The position numbers and the translations under genes were made by a program. From contig JAHHHH010000044.1 in NCBI GenBank assembly GCA_019359415.1, forward strand, positions 1 through 59,233: a stretch of DNA of 59,233 nucleotides, given 5' to 3'. The notes under the pieces were generated by a model, which saw only the letters and a program-made list of their open reading frames with translations, did not search any database and was not told the DNA's origin. The stretch comes from Iphinoe sp. HA4291-MV1. GTDB lineage: Bacteria > Cyanobacteriota > Cyanobacteriia > Cyanobacteriales > Nostocaceae. Below, piece by piece: positions 47,442-56,993 of the stretch (positions are counted from its first letter, which is position 1; every line of letters starts with the position of its first letter).

Positions 47442-48818
47442 ATGGTAGTTGTAGCAATTCTGGCGGCGGGACGTGGAACACGCATGAAATCAAACCTGCC
47501 CAAGGTTTTACATTCTTTGGGTGGGCGATCGCTCATCGAACGAGTTATTGACAGTGTAAAACCGCTTTCGCCTACTCGGCAGATGGTCATTGTTGGGTAT
47601 CAAGCTCTTGAAGTGAAAGCTGCTATGCAGTCAATTCCAGATTTAGAGTTTGTTGAACAAAATATGCAACTAGGGACAGGTCATGCTATCCAGCAATTAC
47701 TCCCCCACCTAGAGGGCTACACAGACGATTTGCTCGTGTTATACGGCGATGTCCCTTTGCTTCGCACAGAAACTCTCACAAATCTGTTGCAAACTCACGC
47801 CAGACACCAAAACGCCGCCACTATCCTCACCGCATACTTGGATAATCCCAAAGGCTACGGACGTGTTTTTTGTAATAATGATAATATAGTGCAACAAATC
47901 ATTGAAGATCGAGATTGCACACCTACTCAAAAACAAAATAACCGCATTAATGCTGGTATTTACTGCTTCCGTTGGCAGGATTTAGCAAAAGTTCTGCCTC
48001 ATTTACAGGCAAATAATTCTCAGAAAGAATACTACCTGACGGATGCTGTGAGCTTACTGGAGCCAGTTATGGCGATGGATATCGAGGATTACCAGGAAAT
48101 TCTTGGCATTAATGACCGTTTGCAACTGGCAACAGCATACGAGATTTTGCAAAAGCGAGTCAAAGAAAAATGGATGACAGCAGGTGTCACCCTCATTGAC
48201 CCTGCCAGTATTACAATTGACGATACCGTGGAAATCGCTCCAGATGTTATTATCGAACCCCAAACTCATCTGCGAGGCAATACAGTCATTCAGACAGGAA
48301 GTCGCATCGGACCAGGAAGTTTAATTGAAAATAGCCAGATAGGCGAAAATGTTACGGCGCAATACTCAGTGGTAACAGATAGCATCGTGCAAGCGGGAAC
48401 TCGTGTTGGTCCCTATGCCCATTTGCGTGGTCATGCAGAAGTGGGTGCTGGATGTCGTGTGGGGAATTTTGTGGAATTGAAAAATACCAAGTTGGGCGAT
48501 CACACTAATGTTGCCCACCTCTCGTATTTGGGTGATACAACTGCAGGAAATCAGGTAAATATTGGCGCGGGAACAATTACCGCCAATTATGACGGTGTGA
48601 AAAAACATCCTACCAACATAGGCGATCGCACCAAAACTGGTTCCAATAGCGTTTTAGTTGCTCCCCTAACGCTGGGAAACGATGTTTACGTAGCGGCTGG
48701 TTCCACCATTACAGAAGATGTCCCTGATGATTGTTTAGTGATTGCTCGCGCCCGTCAGGTTACCAAACCAGGGTGGCGCAAGAAGACTTCTGAATCTGCC
48801 AAGAATGCTGATTCTTGA
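47442..48818 (+). CDS. glmU: Bifunctional UDP-GlcNAc pyrophosphorylase/GlcN-1-P acetyltransferase
   Basis: A 458-residue bifunctional enzyme that makes UDP-GlcNAc for peptidoglycan and lipopolysaccharide. The N-terminal half has [18 protein letters not shown] (uridyltransferase loop) and LYGDVPLL. The C-terminal half has the left-handed beta-helix hexapeptides and the acetyltransferase sites VGNFVELKN and [11 protein letters not shown]. Complete and of normal length. Confidence 0.97.
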   Translation: MVVVAILAAGRGTRMKSNLPKVLHSLGGRSLIERVIDSVKPLSPTRQMVIVGYQALEVKAAMQSIPDLEFVEQNMQLGTGHAIQQLLPHLEGYTDDLLVLYGDVPLLRTETLTNLLQTHARHQNAATILTAYLDNPKGYGRVFCNNDNIVQQIIEDRDCTPTQKQNNRINAGIYCFRWQDLAKVLPHLQANNSQKEYYLTDAVSLLEPVMAMDIEDYQEILGINDRLQLATAYEILQKRVKEKWMTAGVTLIDPASITIDDTVEIAPDVIIEPQTHLRGNTVIQTGSRIGPGSLIENSQIGENVTAQYSVVTDSIVQAGTRVGPYAHLRGHAEVGAGCRVGNFVELKNTKLGDHTNVAHLSYLGDTTAGNQVNIGAGTITANYDGVKKHPTNIGDRTKTGSNSVLVAPLTLGNDVYVAAGSTITEDVPDDCLVIARARQVTKPGWRKKTSESAKNADS

Positions 48819-48836
48819 GTACAAATACTCAAGATA

Positions 48837-49811
48837 TTAAACTGAGGACTCAGCGCTAAATATACAGCCAACTTCTGTCCCCATGGGGATTTCTAAGGTA
48901 TCGCCAATTTTATCGCCGTTGTGGTAAGCAGCGAGGAGAGCTTCGCTGGTTTTCCCCCAAGCGATCGCCCCACTAGCGTCTAGGGCGATCGCTCCAAAAT
49001 CCCGCTTGTGTTCTTGTGCTTCTGTAAATGAGCGCTGCATCGCTTCTTTGAGGGATAGACCATCAGTGACACGTATCACAACTCGTACTGCTAAGCACTC
49101 ATCAATAATGTCTTCTCCAATACCAGTACAGCTGACGGCTGCATATTTGGTCGCATAATTCCCTGCTGGCATAGCAGAATCACTGACGCGTCCAATTCGC
49201 TCAAATCCTTTTCCACCAGTAGAAGTCCCGACAGCTAGCTTACCTTCAGTATCTAGAGCAACGACACCAATCGTGCCGCGTCGGGCATTGCTGGCTTCCA
49301 CCAATTCTGCCTCTGCTACCACCCCAGCCATCGTTCTTTTAAAATTATCCTGGCGCTCTTGTATCCACTCTTGCAAGCGTAACTCAGTTAAGCCATTGTA
49401 AGTGGGGATTTGTAACTCCCGCGCCAGTTCTGCTGCGCCATAATCTGAGAGTACGCGGTCAGGAGAGCTTTGTAAAGCGATCGCCAAGTCAATGGGATTT
49501 TTGACTCGCGAGACATTAATCACTCCACTAAAGCTTTGGGATGTTCCATCCATAACAGAAGCACTCATGCGGATTTGACCATCCGATTGCAGCACTGAAC
49601 CAGTACCAGCATTAAAACAGGGGTCATCTTCCAACATTTGACAACCCCGTAAAACCGCCTCTTTCGCATTTGTTCCTGACTCCAGGAGAGAATAGACTTC
49701 CTCTATGATTGGGTAAAGAGAACGGCGTACCGCCTCCACTCCTCCTTTTCCCTTTAGAGAACTACCAGCCCCCCCATGAATAATTAACTTAGGTTGTACC
49801 TTGATCTCCAT
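48837..49811 (-). CDS. Isoaspartyl peptidase/L-asparaginase
   Basis: A 324-residue precursor of the plant-type asparaginase family. It should cut itself before the nucleophile Thr180 (RRGTIGVVALD) into two chains. IIHGGAG near 10-16, FNAGTGSVL and SDSAMPAGNYA also match. It releases Asp from beta-aspartyl peptides, including cyanophycin breakdown dipeptides, which fits a cyanobacterium. No signal peptide. It converges on glmU, 18 bases apart. Confidence 0.94.
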   Translation of the reverse strand: MEIKVQPKLIIHGGAGSSLKGKGGVEAVRRSLYPIIEEVYSLLESGTNAKEAVLRGCQMLEDDPCFNAGTGSVLQSDGQIRMSASVMDGTSQSFSGVINVSRVKNPIDLAIALQSSPDRVLSDYGAAELARELQIPTYNGLTELRLQEWIQERQDNFKRTMAGVVAEAELVEASNARRGTIGVVALDTEGKLAVGTSTGGKGFERIGRVSDSAMPAGNYATKYAAVSCTGIGEDIIDECLAVRVVIRVTDGLSLKEAMQRSFTEAQEHKRDFGAIALDASGAIAWGKTSEALLAAYHNGDKIGDTLEIPMGTEVGCIFSAESSV

Positions 49812-49841
49812 CTCTTTGTTTATTTCCCCGTACCTTTACGG

Positions 49842-50009
49842 TTACTCATTTGTTTCATTTTTAGCCTGCGAACGGCGACGACGGCAACGTTCTGAGCAAT
49901 ATTTCACATCATCCCAGCAATCTGCCCATTTTTTACGCCAAGTAAAAGGACGCTGACATACCGGACAAATTTTTGTAGGTAGGTCAGATTTAGAATGAGC
50001 ACTTCCCAT
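49842..50009 (-). CDS. DUF2256 small zinc-binding-like protein
   Basis: A 55-residue protein from ATG 50009 (MGSAHSKSDLP); the frame opens 16 codons further. The conserved part is KICPVCQRPFTWRKKWADCW, then KYCSERCRRRR. Two CxxC-like pairs plus a Cys suggest a zinc knuckle, and the tail is very basic. The function is unknown. It lies 30 bases upstream of the asparaginase gene on the same strand. Confidence 0.85.
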   Translation of the reverse strand: MGSAHSKSDLPTKICPVCQRPFTWRKKWADCWDDVKYCSERCRRRRSQAKNETNE

Positions 50010-50158
50010 ATTATGAATCAGCAGATTTGAGTTAGATTTCTGAGATTTGGCAGTCAATTATATCTAGTTTGGTATAACACAAGAGTAAATTTCGTGACTT
50101 AATTGTGGGATTTAACCCCTCAGATGCATGGAAAGCTTTGTTCGATATAGTTTCGAGT

Positions 50159-51805
50159 TTAATCAAACAATGTATTAGTAACCGCATTAATGATTGGGGT
50201 TACAGGAGAAATGTCTGCCTGAGTGCTAGAAGATAAGCTAGAGATGACATCATTGAAGTTGACAAAGCTAGTAGTTATAGCACCATTGTTTTGAGGAAAA
50301 TAAAACATTTGACTTGAATAGCCAGGAACTTGACCAGACTTACCCCATGTTTCACCAAAACTATCTCCATAATTGGCTATGCCTAGCCCAAATTCTTCGC
50401 CCTCATATGGTATCCCTTCATCAACAAAGGTAACGAGTTGTTGCAAGCTGTCATCTTGGAGTAATTCGCCACTAAAAAGTGCTTGAGAAAAACGAGCAAC
50501 GTCTTGAGCGTTAGAATAAATACCACCAGCAGGACCTGCGATACCTGATAAATTTACCTCACTGACGTTATCCAGAATTCCATCACTACCGAGACTTCCA
50601 TCTGCTTTGAAAGCATCTTCGTAGCTGCAAGATTGATTTGGAAGAATTTGATTCTTGTTTCTAAAAGAAGTGCTTGAAAGTCCTAAAGGTTCTGTGACTT
50701 GCTCTCTTAGGACTTCTGCAAAAGGTAATCCTGTTGCTTTTTCAACAATCAACGCTGCTAAAATATTACCTGTATCCGGATAAGTCCAAAAAGATGAAGA
50801 CGCAGGACCAGAAAAGCGCGGTTGACCGTAAGAATAAGTAACCAAATCTGTCAGCTGCCAATCTCGACCTCCACCGCTTAAATAGTCCGTAAGTGTATCT
50901 AATAAATACTGGGGACTATCTACAAAACTATAAATACCAGCACTTCCATTGAGTATTTCTCGTAAGGTTGTGTTTTCGCTATCTGGTATATTTTTAGCAA
51001 TATCTGGTAACCATTTACTAAGAGTATCATCCAAACTAACTTTTCCTTGTTCCACGACTCTTAGTACTGTTGCAGATGTAAAAGTTTTAGAAATACTACC
51101 TACACTGAAGATATCATCGGGTTGCATTCGCTGCTGAGTATCAAGGTTAGATAAACCTGAAGCTCCTTTCCAAGTAAAACCATCTGGGGTAATCACTGCT
51201 GCAGTAGCACCGGGTACTCCTGATGCATTCACACTATTATCTAGCGCATTCTGAAGTTGTTTGGCTAATTCAGGATCACCAAAAATAAAATCATCGGGTT
51301 TAAGGCGCGATGCTTCAACCCCCAGGATTATTGCTACAGTATGTCCTTGGTCGCTAATAACGGCATTGCTTGTATCCAAATTTTGAATATTTAAGTTGTT
51401 AAATATTGCACCTAAACGCCCAATTTTGACTTTATCCGTTCCAATTTCAAAGTCAGCAATTATGCTTGGGCTATCAGGAAAATCCCAGCTATCTAACAAA
51501 AATTGGTCTGCTCCTTTTCCACCAAACATGAAGTCAGCACCGTCATTATCAATTAAGACATCATTCCCCCATCCTCCTATCAACAAGTCTTTGCCAGTTC
51601 CACCATTGAGTTGGTCATCGCCACGAAAACCATTCAGCACATCATTACCTGCAAGCCCAAAAAGCTTATCACTGCCGTCCTTTCCATCGAGATAGTTTGC
51701 TTGCGCGCTCCCACGTAACACTTGGTTGCTATTATCTGTCAAATCTGGAGTACCGCTTCTTGAGATAAAGTTAAGGTCGGAGCTAAAAAAATAACTATTG
51801 CTCAT
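50159..51805 (-). CDS. RTX-repeat protein fused to a serine hydrolase (beta-lactamase family)
   Basis: A 548-residue protein without a signal peptide. Residues 30-105 hold calcium-binding RTX nonapeptides (GLAGNDVLNGFRGDD, GGTGKDLLIGGWGND, GGKGADQF) and a following beta roll. Residues about 180-540 are a class C beta-lactamase/DD-peptidase fold with SxxK Ser237-Lys240 (SVGSISKTF). The second motif is YPD (Tyr342) instead of YxN, and the third is GKSGQVPG in place of HTG. RTX repeats with no signal peptide usually mean type I secretion, though the RTX here is N-terminal. It may act on extracellular esters or peptides; the activity is uncertain. Confidence 0.85.
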   Translation of the reverse strand: MSNSYFFSSDLNFISRSGTPDLTDNSNQVLRGSAQANYLDGKDGSDKLFGLAGNDVLNGFRGDDQLNGGTGKDLLIGGWGNDVLIDNDGADFMFGGKGADQFLLDSWDFPDSPSIIADFEIGTDKVKIGRLGAIFNNLNIQNLDTSNAVISDQGHTVAIILGVEASRLKPDDFIFGDPELAKQLQNALDNSVNASGVPGATAAVITPDGFTWKGASGLSNLDTQQRMQPDDIFSVGSISKTFTSATVLRVVEQGKVSLDDTLSKWLPDIAKNIPDSENTTLREILNGSAGIYSFVDSPQYLLDTLTDYLSGGGRDWQLTDLVTYSYGQPRFSGPASSSFWTYPDTGNILAALIVEKATGLPFAEVLREQVTEPLGLSSTSFRNKNQILPNQSCSYEDAFKADGSLGSDGILDNVSEVNLSGIAGPAGGIYSNAQDVARFSQALFSGELLQDDSLQQLVTFVDEGIPYEGEEFGLGIANYGDSFGETWGKSGQVPGYSSQMFYFPQNNGAITTSFVNFNDVISSLSSSTQADISPVTPIINAVTNTLFD

Positions 51806-51880
51806 ATCACTTTTTTTTAGATTATTTCTAAACCGTAGTTATCATAAATTGGACTTGGACAAAAAAGACATAGTTCGCGG

Positions 51881-53023
51881 ATGGATATTTATAAAAATGC
51901 ACTTCGTCCCCTCTTATTCACTCTGGTGAAAGCAGATCCAGAGTGGTTGCACTCCTCAACGATTCGCAGTTTAAGCTGGTTGGGAAAAACTGACCACCAA
52001 GTGCCTGCTAGCTGGATCAACCAATTTCTTGCACAGTCCTTTTGCCTGTCTGATGCACGTTTAGAACAAACTCTGTTCGGGCTACACTTCCCCAATCCTT
52101 TAGGTTTAGCAGCTGGGTTTGATAAGGATGCGATTGCAGTTCCCATGTGGTCAAGACTTGGTTTTGGCTTTGCAGAAGTGGGAACAGTGACTTTTCATGC
52201 ACAGCCAGGAAATCCTCGTCCTCGCTTGTTTCGCTTACCCTTAGATAAAGCCGCCCTCAACCGTATGGGCTTTAACAATCAAGGTGCAGCAGCAATGACA
52301 GCCCGATTGGCAAAAGTTAGGCAAGAGTTAAACTTGTCTATACCTATAGGTATTAATCTGGGAAAATCTAAGATAACTCCTTTAGAAGAAGCTGCAAAGG
52401 ATTATTTCAATAGTTTTCGCTTACTTAAAGATTACGGAGACTATTTTGTTGTTAATGTCTCTTCACCTAATACGCCAGGGTTGCGATCGCTCCAAAATAC
52501 TGCCATGCTCAGTTCTATCTTGGATGCATTGCAACAGGAAAATACAACACAAAAAGCAATTTTTGTCAAGATAGCTCCTGATTTGGAATGGGAAGCGATC
52601 GCGGATATTATTTCCTTGGCAAAAACCTATCAATTGGCTGGGATTATTGCTACCAACACCACTATCCATAGAGATGGACTAAAAACACAGGTTATTACCC
52701 AAACTGGCAAATCACCTCAACAAGAAGCTGGTGGTATAAGCGGTGTCCCACTTAGAGAACGTTCCACCGAAATTATTCGTTTTATTTGGCAGCAAACAGC
52801 AGGTCAATTACCAATTATCGGTGCTGGCGGTATTTTTACTCCTGAAGACGCTTGGGAGAAAATCACTGCTGGTGCTTGCCTTATTCAAGTATATACAGGC
52901 TGGATTTATGAAGGTCCAGCCATGATACGCCACATTCTCAAAGGTTTGTTATCTAAGCTAGAACAAAGCGGACTAAATTCCATTTCCGAAGCTGTGGGTT
53001 TGCAAGGGAAAATAGAAAAGTAA
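51881..53023 (+). CDS. pyrD: Quinone-dependent dihydroorotate dehydrogenase
   Basis: A 380-residue class 2 enzyme that oxidises dihydroorotate to orotate for pyrimidines, passing electrons to the quinone pool at the membrane. It has the N-terminal helical quinone-binding part ([20 protein letters not shown]), [24 protein letters not shown] with the catalytic Ser, and [15 protein letters not shown]. Length is normal for class 2. Confidence 0.95.
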   Translation: MDIYKNALRPLLFTLVKADPEWLHSSTIRSLSWLGKTDHQVPASWINQFLAQSFCLSDARLEQTLFGLHFPNPLGLAAGFDKDAIAVPMWSRLGFGFAEVGTVTFHAQPGNPRPRLFRLPLDKAALNRMGFNNQGAAAMTARLAKVRQELNLSIPIGINLGKSKITPLEEAAKDYFNSFRLLKDYGDYFVVNVSSPNTPGLRSLQNTAMLSSILDALQQENTTQKAIFVKIAPDLEWEAIADIISLAKTYQLAGIIATNTTIHRDGLKTQVITQTGKSPQQEAGGISGVPLRERSTEIIRFIWQQTAGQLPIIGAGGIFTPEDAWEKITAGACLIQVYTGWIYEGPAMIRHILKGLLSKLEQSGLNSISEAVGLQGKIEK

Positions 53024-53036
53024 AAAGAAATATCTT

Positions 53037-53777
53037 TTAACTTTTTGCTTCTTCAACCGGGAAAAACTCTTTAGTTTTTCGGGAGTATTTCCAAGCAATG
53101 CTATCCGGATCCCTGCTGCGACTCCATTCTGGAAAATCTGGATCATCTCGCCGCTTGTAAACTGTGCTGGAATAAACATTGAGCCGCTTGGCAAGTTCAG
53201 ATTGAATAAGAGAGCCAAAAATCAATTGTTTTTCCAGCGGTTTTTTTGCTTCTTCTGGGGTTGACTGCGGTGGAGATTCAGTTTCTGGTTCTTGCAGATG
53301 TGGCTGGGGTGGTGGTGCTAGAAATGGTAGCGCGTGCTGGGCAAATGGTTGACTCTCAAGTTCTTTCGGTGGTTCGCTACTGTCAAGTATGCTGCCTAGA
53401 GTACTCGCCGTCATAAAGTAGTACACTTTGCTTCCGTCTTCCGAGTTAACCGTGTTAGCACCAAATTCCGCTGCTTTTGTATCTAGGTAGCGTTTTGCCA
53501 TTTCCCCAGAAAAATTGCCCTTAATTACCAAGTCCATTGGTGTAATTTTGCCTTGGTTTTCCCGAATGAGTTTATGGAAAATTGGGTTAACTTTCCCACA
53601 CCAATGTTGCCATTTATAAAGTTGCCAGATGTTGAAAACCAAGACGAGCAGGATTAGCCCTAGCCAAATGCGCCAAGTAGCAACCAGGAAAATAATCAAA
53701 AATGAGATAGGCAAAAGTATTATTAGAAACCCCTTGCCGTAGCTTTCTATTGTTCTGTCTATTGTTCTTTCACTCAT
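53037..53777 (-). CDS. Membrane-anchored protein with a C-terminal HTH-like domain
   Basis: A 246-residue protein from ATG 53777 (MSERTIDRTIESYG); the frame opens 21 codons further. Two close membrane helices (about 15-33 and 35-52) form a hairpin. A polar region with FSGEMAKRYLDTKAAEFGA, a Pro-rich linker, and a C-terminal segment QSELAKRLNVYSSTVYKRR follow; the last resembles a helix-turn-helix. I infer a membrane-tethered regulator, but the HTH could also bind protein. It converges on pyrD, 13 bases apart. Confidence 0.65.
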   Translation of the reverse strand: MSERTIDRTIESYGKGFLIILLPISFLIIFLVATWRIWLGLILLVLVFNIWQLYKWQHWCGKVNPIFHKLIRENQGKITPMDLVIKGNFSGEMAKRYLDTKAAEFGANTVNSEDGSKVYYFMTASTLGSILDSSEPPKELESQPFAQHALPFLAPPPQPHLQEPETESPPQSTPEEAKKPLEKQLIFGSLIQSELAKRLNVYSSTVYKRRDDPDFPEWSRSRDPDSIAWKYSRKTKEFFPVEEAKS

Positions 53778-53910
53778 GCCGATGACTAACAAGCGACTTT
53801 GTTTGGAAATATATAATATCTTGGCAAAAATTTGGGACATTATTTTGCTGTATTTGTCTATTTGCCAAAAACTTTTCTCGGCAAAAACGAGCAGAAGGTC
53901 TAGGCTGCTC

Positions 53911-54025
53911 CTAGTACTCTGTCAACTTTGAATTGACGAGTTTAGGTAGGACAAGGACAGACTTGGAGGACAAGGAAGAAATTATTAAAAATTTACCCTT
54001 CAAGTCAACCTTGACGCTCTACTAG
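53911..54025. repeat. MITE-like element flanked by CTAG
   Basis: CTAGTA at 53911-53916 and TACTAG at 54020-54025. The ends pair imperfectly over about 28 bases (GTCAA/TTGAC words on both sides). The CTAG context is shared with the element at 21543-21648, but the end sequences differ. Confidence 0.55.
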
Positions 54026-54287
54026 TAAAGCGCTTTGTATGGTGTGTGCGGAGATAGAGATTAGGTATTCACAATGGCTGAAGCGCAATACAGATCAAAC
54101 TCACACAGCTAATGATACGGTTAAATATTACGCGATCACGCGCAGCGCAGTGCTATGTAGGGTAATTGCCTTCGCAAAAATTGTGTTTTCTACCACGATT
54201 TTCTACAATTTATTTTAAGTATTAACATTTATTGACAAAAAGTCGCTAACCTTAAACCGTCACAGATAAATGTGATTTACATCACTT

Positions 54288-54424
54288 ATATCAAGTTCGG
54301 ATGATTAGTTATCATTGCAGTCCTCGTGTTACCCCTCCCCAACCCTCCCCTTAGCAAGGGGAGGGTGCCCGATAGGGCGGGTGGGGCATTTCGGGATTTA
54401 TAAGTGATTAAGCGAACTTGATAT
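54288..54424. repeat. 137-nt MITE-like element with 12-bp ends
   Basis: ATATCAAGTTCG at 54288-54299 and its exact complement at 54413-54424. The centre holds CCCTCCCC/GGGGAGGG hairpins (about 54335-54366). This 'accctcccc' type of element is common in cyanobacterial genomes. Confidence 0.7.
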
Positions 54425-54544
54425 TATAAGGTTCGATTAGGATCACTAATAAAGAAGTAAACGTAGGATTTTTCTATGTTTTAAGGGAGATCCAAAAAAA
54501 AATGCCCAACCTTCAATAAGCGCGTTGGTGACGCATTGTCCCCT

Positions 54545-54620
54545 AATTTTTGGGCAACCTTTGTTTGTTGATCTGTCGGCATAGTCGGGTACTCGTTTTT
54601 AGTAAGGTTGCCCAAAAATT
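54545..54620. repeat. 17-bp perfect inverted repeat
   Basis: AATTTTTGGGCAACCTT at 54545-54561 is exactly complementary to 54604-54620, with 42 bases between. A partial third copy of the word (GCCCAACCTT) lies near 54503. It could be an extragenic repeat or a transcript hairpin. Confidence 0.7.
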
Positions 54621-54816
54621 TCGTGTTAGACCCCGTGTACGAGTTGGCGCGTGGAGGTTGTCCCAGCTTGAAAGGCGCAGGACTTGCGCCCTTGCATTTT
54701 TTTTGTAAGTGCCTAAGTTTCGTGCCTCAAACGCCAGATGCCTCTGTTGCTAAGTAATTAGCCGGACATGATATCACTCTCTCACTCCCCATAATGCAAC
54801 TTGTAGACGTAACAGC

Positions 54817-55866
54817 TTATCTTCCTGCGTAATAGTCTTTGAAAGACTGATAGCCACTATCAATTCTGTACAAGTGACACTGGTCTGTAATTCGTTTCAT
54901 TAAAGACAAACAAAACCGACATTCACGCAGATAATCCCCCCAATTTTCCTGCAAGCTGCCATGAGCAAGGCGCAAATTATAAGAAGGAATGGCAGTTGAA
55001 ATGTGATGGGGAACGTGGACATTGATATGGTGGCAAAGGAATTCCACCCAGTGAGGGTAATCGCAGTGAACCGTGCCAGATAGCTGTGCTATAGCCTGGT
55101 TCCACTTGGATTCTGTCACAAAAGGAACATCTGGAGCGGTATGGTGAACCAAGGTAAAGGTACTCATCCAAAAATGGTAAACTAGCCACGGAATCAGCCA
55201 GAATTTCACAAATCCCCAAATTCCGGTTGTAGCGATGAGAATTGGGAAAGCGATCGCAGCAAAAAGCATGACCACAGTCACAGAAAGCTTCACCTTTGAT
55301 TGGTCTTTAGTTCGGAATTTAGACCAATCAAAATGCAAAACCACCCAATGCAGGATTGAGCCTATCCACCATAATCGGTTTCGCATGAACCCTTCAAAGC
55401 TCCATCGCCCAATTTGTATCCAACTTTCAAACATTTCTGTGGTAATTGGATGCCAAGCGTTGTCCTCATCCAGCTTGTTAGTATGAGTGTGGTGATAATT
55501 GTGCTGAATGCGCCAACTGTGGAAGGGGTAAATTAAAGGCATCATCATCAAATGCCCCACCAAATCATTTACCCAACGACGTTTAGCAAATGAACGATGA
55601 CCGCAATCATGCCCAATAACAAAAAAACCTGTCAAAGCAGTGCCAGTAAAAATCCATGCTAGGGGTAAGAGATACCAAGGAGCAATAATCAAGCTGAAGT
55701 AGCCTAGGCAGACCATCAAGACACTAGTCAGCACTTTTGTCCAGGCTTTATAGCGATTGTGCTCAAAACATTCCCGTGGCAGGCTTTTGATAATATCTTT
55801 TAGCTTAAGGTCAGAATTACCAAGGTCATCAGCTGACTTGTGGCTTTCGATTGTTGATGTAGTCAT
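54817..55866 (-). CDS. desA: Delta-12 acyl-lipid desaturase
   Basis: A 349-residue membrane enzyme that puts a double bond at position 12 of oleoyl lipids. The three histidine boxes are HDCGH (86-90), HNYHH (122-126) and HVPHH (284-288), numbered from ATG 55866. The frame is open seven codons more, but [10 protein letters not shown] is the likelier start. Several helices lie between the boxes. desC lies 210 bases upstream on the same strand, and its product provides the substrate. Confidence 0.93.
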   Translation of the reverse strand: MTTSTIESHKSADDLGNSDLKLKDIIKSLPRECFEHNRYKAWTKVLTSVLMVCLGYFSLIIAPWYLLPLAWIFTGTALTGFFVIGHDCGHRSFAKRRWVNDLVGHLMMMPLIYPFHSWRIQHNYHHTHTNKLDEDNAWHPITTEMFESWIQIGRWSFEGFMRNRLWWIGSILHWVVLHFDWSKFRTKDQSKVKLSVTVVMLFAAIAFPILIATTGIWGFVKFWLIPWLVYHFWMSTFTLVHHTAPDVPFVTESKWNQAIAQLSGTVHCDYPHWVEFLCHHINVHVPHHISTAIPSYNLRLAHGSLQENWGDYLRECRFCLSLMKRITDQCHLYRIDSGYQSFKDYYAGR

Positions 55867-56075
55867 GAATACCTGAAAAGACAACAAACCTTACTACCAA
55901 ATCACTAAACAGGTGGCTGTCGCAAAGTTTTGTAATATTAGCGTTTTGGATTATAGCAATCTAACGTACCCCAGCGCACCTGCAATAAACCCCCGCTGAT
56001 ATTTAAGCAGTCCCAGAAGCGGGGGAATGGGAGTAATTTATGAACATTAAACAAGACAAGGATTGCTAACTATTG

Positions 56076-56909
56076 CTAACTACCGATCGCTGACTGCTTT
56101 TGATCTACCAGCTTCACATTTGTAGCTAGACCCAATACTTGTAGTAATTGAATGGTCATCCAGGTGAGGTCGAATTCCCACCATTTCAATCCATGACGAG
56201 CCGAATACTGAAAAGCATGGTGATTATTGTGCCAGCCTTCGCCATAGGTTAGTAAAGCTACCCACCAGCAATTTGTGGAGCGATCGCCTGCATCATAAGT
56301 ACGATAACCGAATTTATGGGTAGCACTGTTAACAAACCAGGTGCAGTGCCACACAAAGACAAGACGAACAAAAATCCCCCAAACTACGAACGACCAACCA
56401 CCCAGCAGCAACAATACCATACCCAGAGCGATCTGGATGAAAATCATATTCTTTTGCAAAAACTGATAAACTGGGTCATCGGAAATGTCTTTAGTAAAGC
56501 GAGGCACGTCCGCGAAAGCAGGTGAATGATAAAACATCCAACCCATGTGACTCCACCAGAAGCCCTTATTGGAATCGTGCGGGTCTAACTCTTGATCAGA
56601 GTGCAAATGGTGCATACGATGCATCCCTATCCAATCGATTGGTCCTCCTTGGCAAGTGAGTGTCCCGCAAAATACCAAGAAATACTCCAGCCACTTGGGA
56701 GTTTGAAAGCTGCGGTGAGTGACAAGACGGTGATAGCCCAGAGTAATACCCAAGCCACCAGTCACCCAGTAGAGAAACAAGAACACACCGACTGCTTTCC
56801 AGCTAAAGTTACCAGGAACCAGGGCAAACAAAGCTCCGATATGCAAAAAAGCGAAAAATGTGATATGAAGCCAATTGAGTTGGTATTTGGTTGATGTAGC
56901 AATTGTCAT
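56076..56909 (-). CDS. desC: Delta-9 acyl-lipid desaturase
   Basis: A 277-residue membrane enzyme that makes the first double bond (delta 9) in stearoyl lipids. Histidine boxes: HRLVTH (60-65), HRMHH (97-101) and HNNHH near the C-terminus. Length is normal. It is upstream of desA on the same strand, the usual desC-desA order, and divergent from the PLP enzyme that follows. Confidence 0.94.
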   Translation of the reverse strand: MTIATSTKYQLNWLHITFFAFLHIGALFALVPGNFSWKAVGVFLFLYWVTGGLGITLGYHRLVTHRSFQTPKWLEYFLVFCGTLTCQGGPIDWIGMHRMHHLHSDQELDPHDSNKGFWWSHMGWMFYHSPAFADVPRFTKDISDDPVYQFLQKNMIFIQIALGMVLLLLGGWSFVVWGIFVRLVFVWHCTWFVNSATHKFGYRTYDAGDRSTNCWWVALLTYGEGWHNNHHAFQYSARHGLKWWEFDLTWMTIQLLQVLGLATNVKLVDQKQSAIGS

Positions 56910-56993
56910 GCAGTAACCTGAATAGGAATTGTTCAGCCTAATCTGCGCGATTTAAAAATCCGCAAATTTTAAATTTTTGTAAAAGAGGAACTA

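Larger units (their letters stand above)
53778..54816. other. 1-kb repeat-rich spacer
   Basis: No gene is supported. It holds three inverted-repeat elements (53911-54025, 54288-54424, 54545-54620) and AT-rich stretches between. It is the longest non-coding block in the window. A GC-rich patch at 54630-54710 has no clear structure. Confidence 0.55.
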
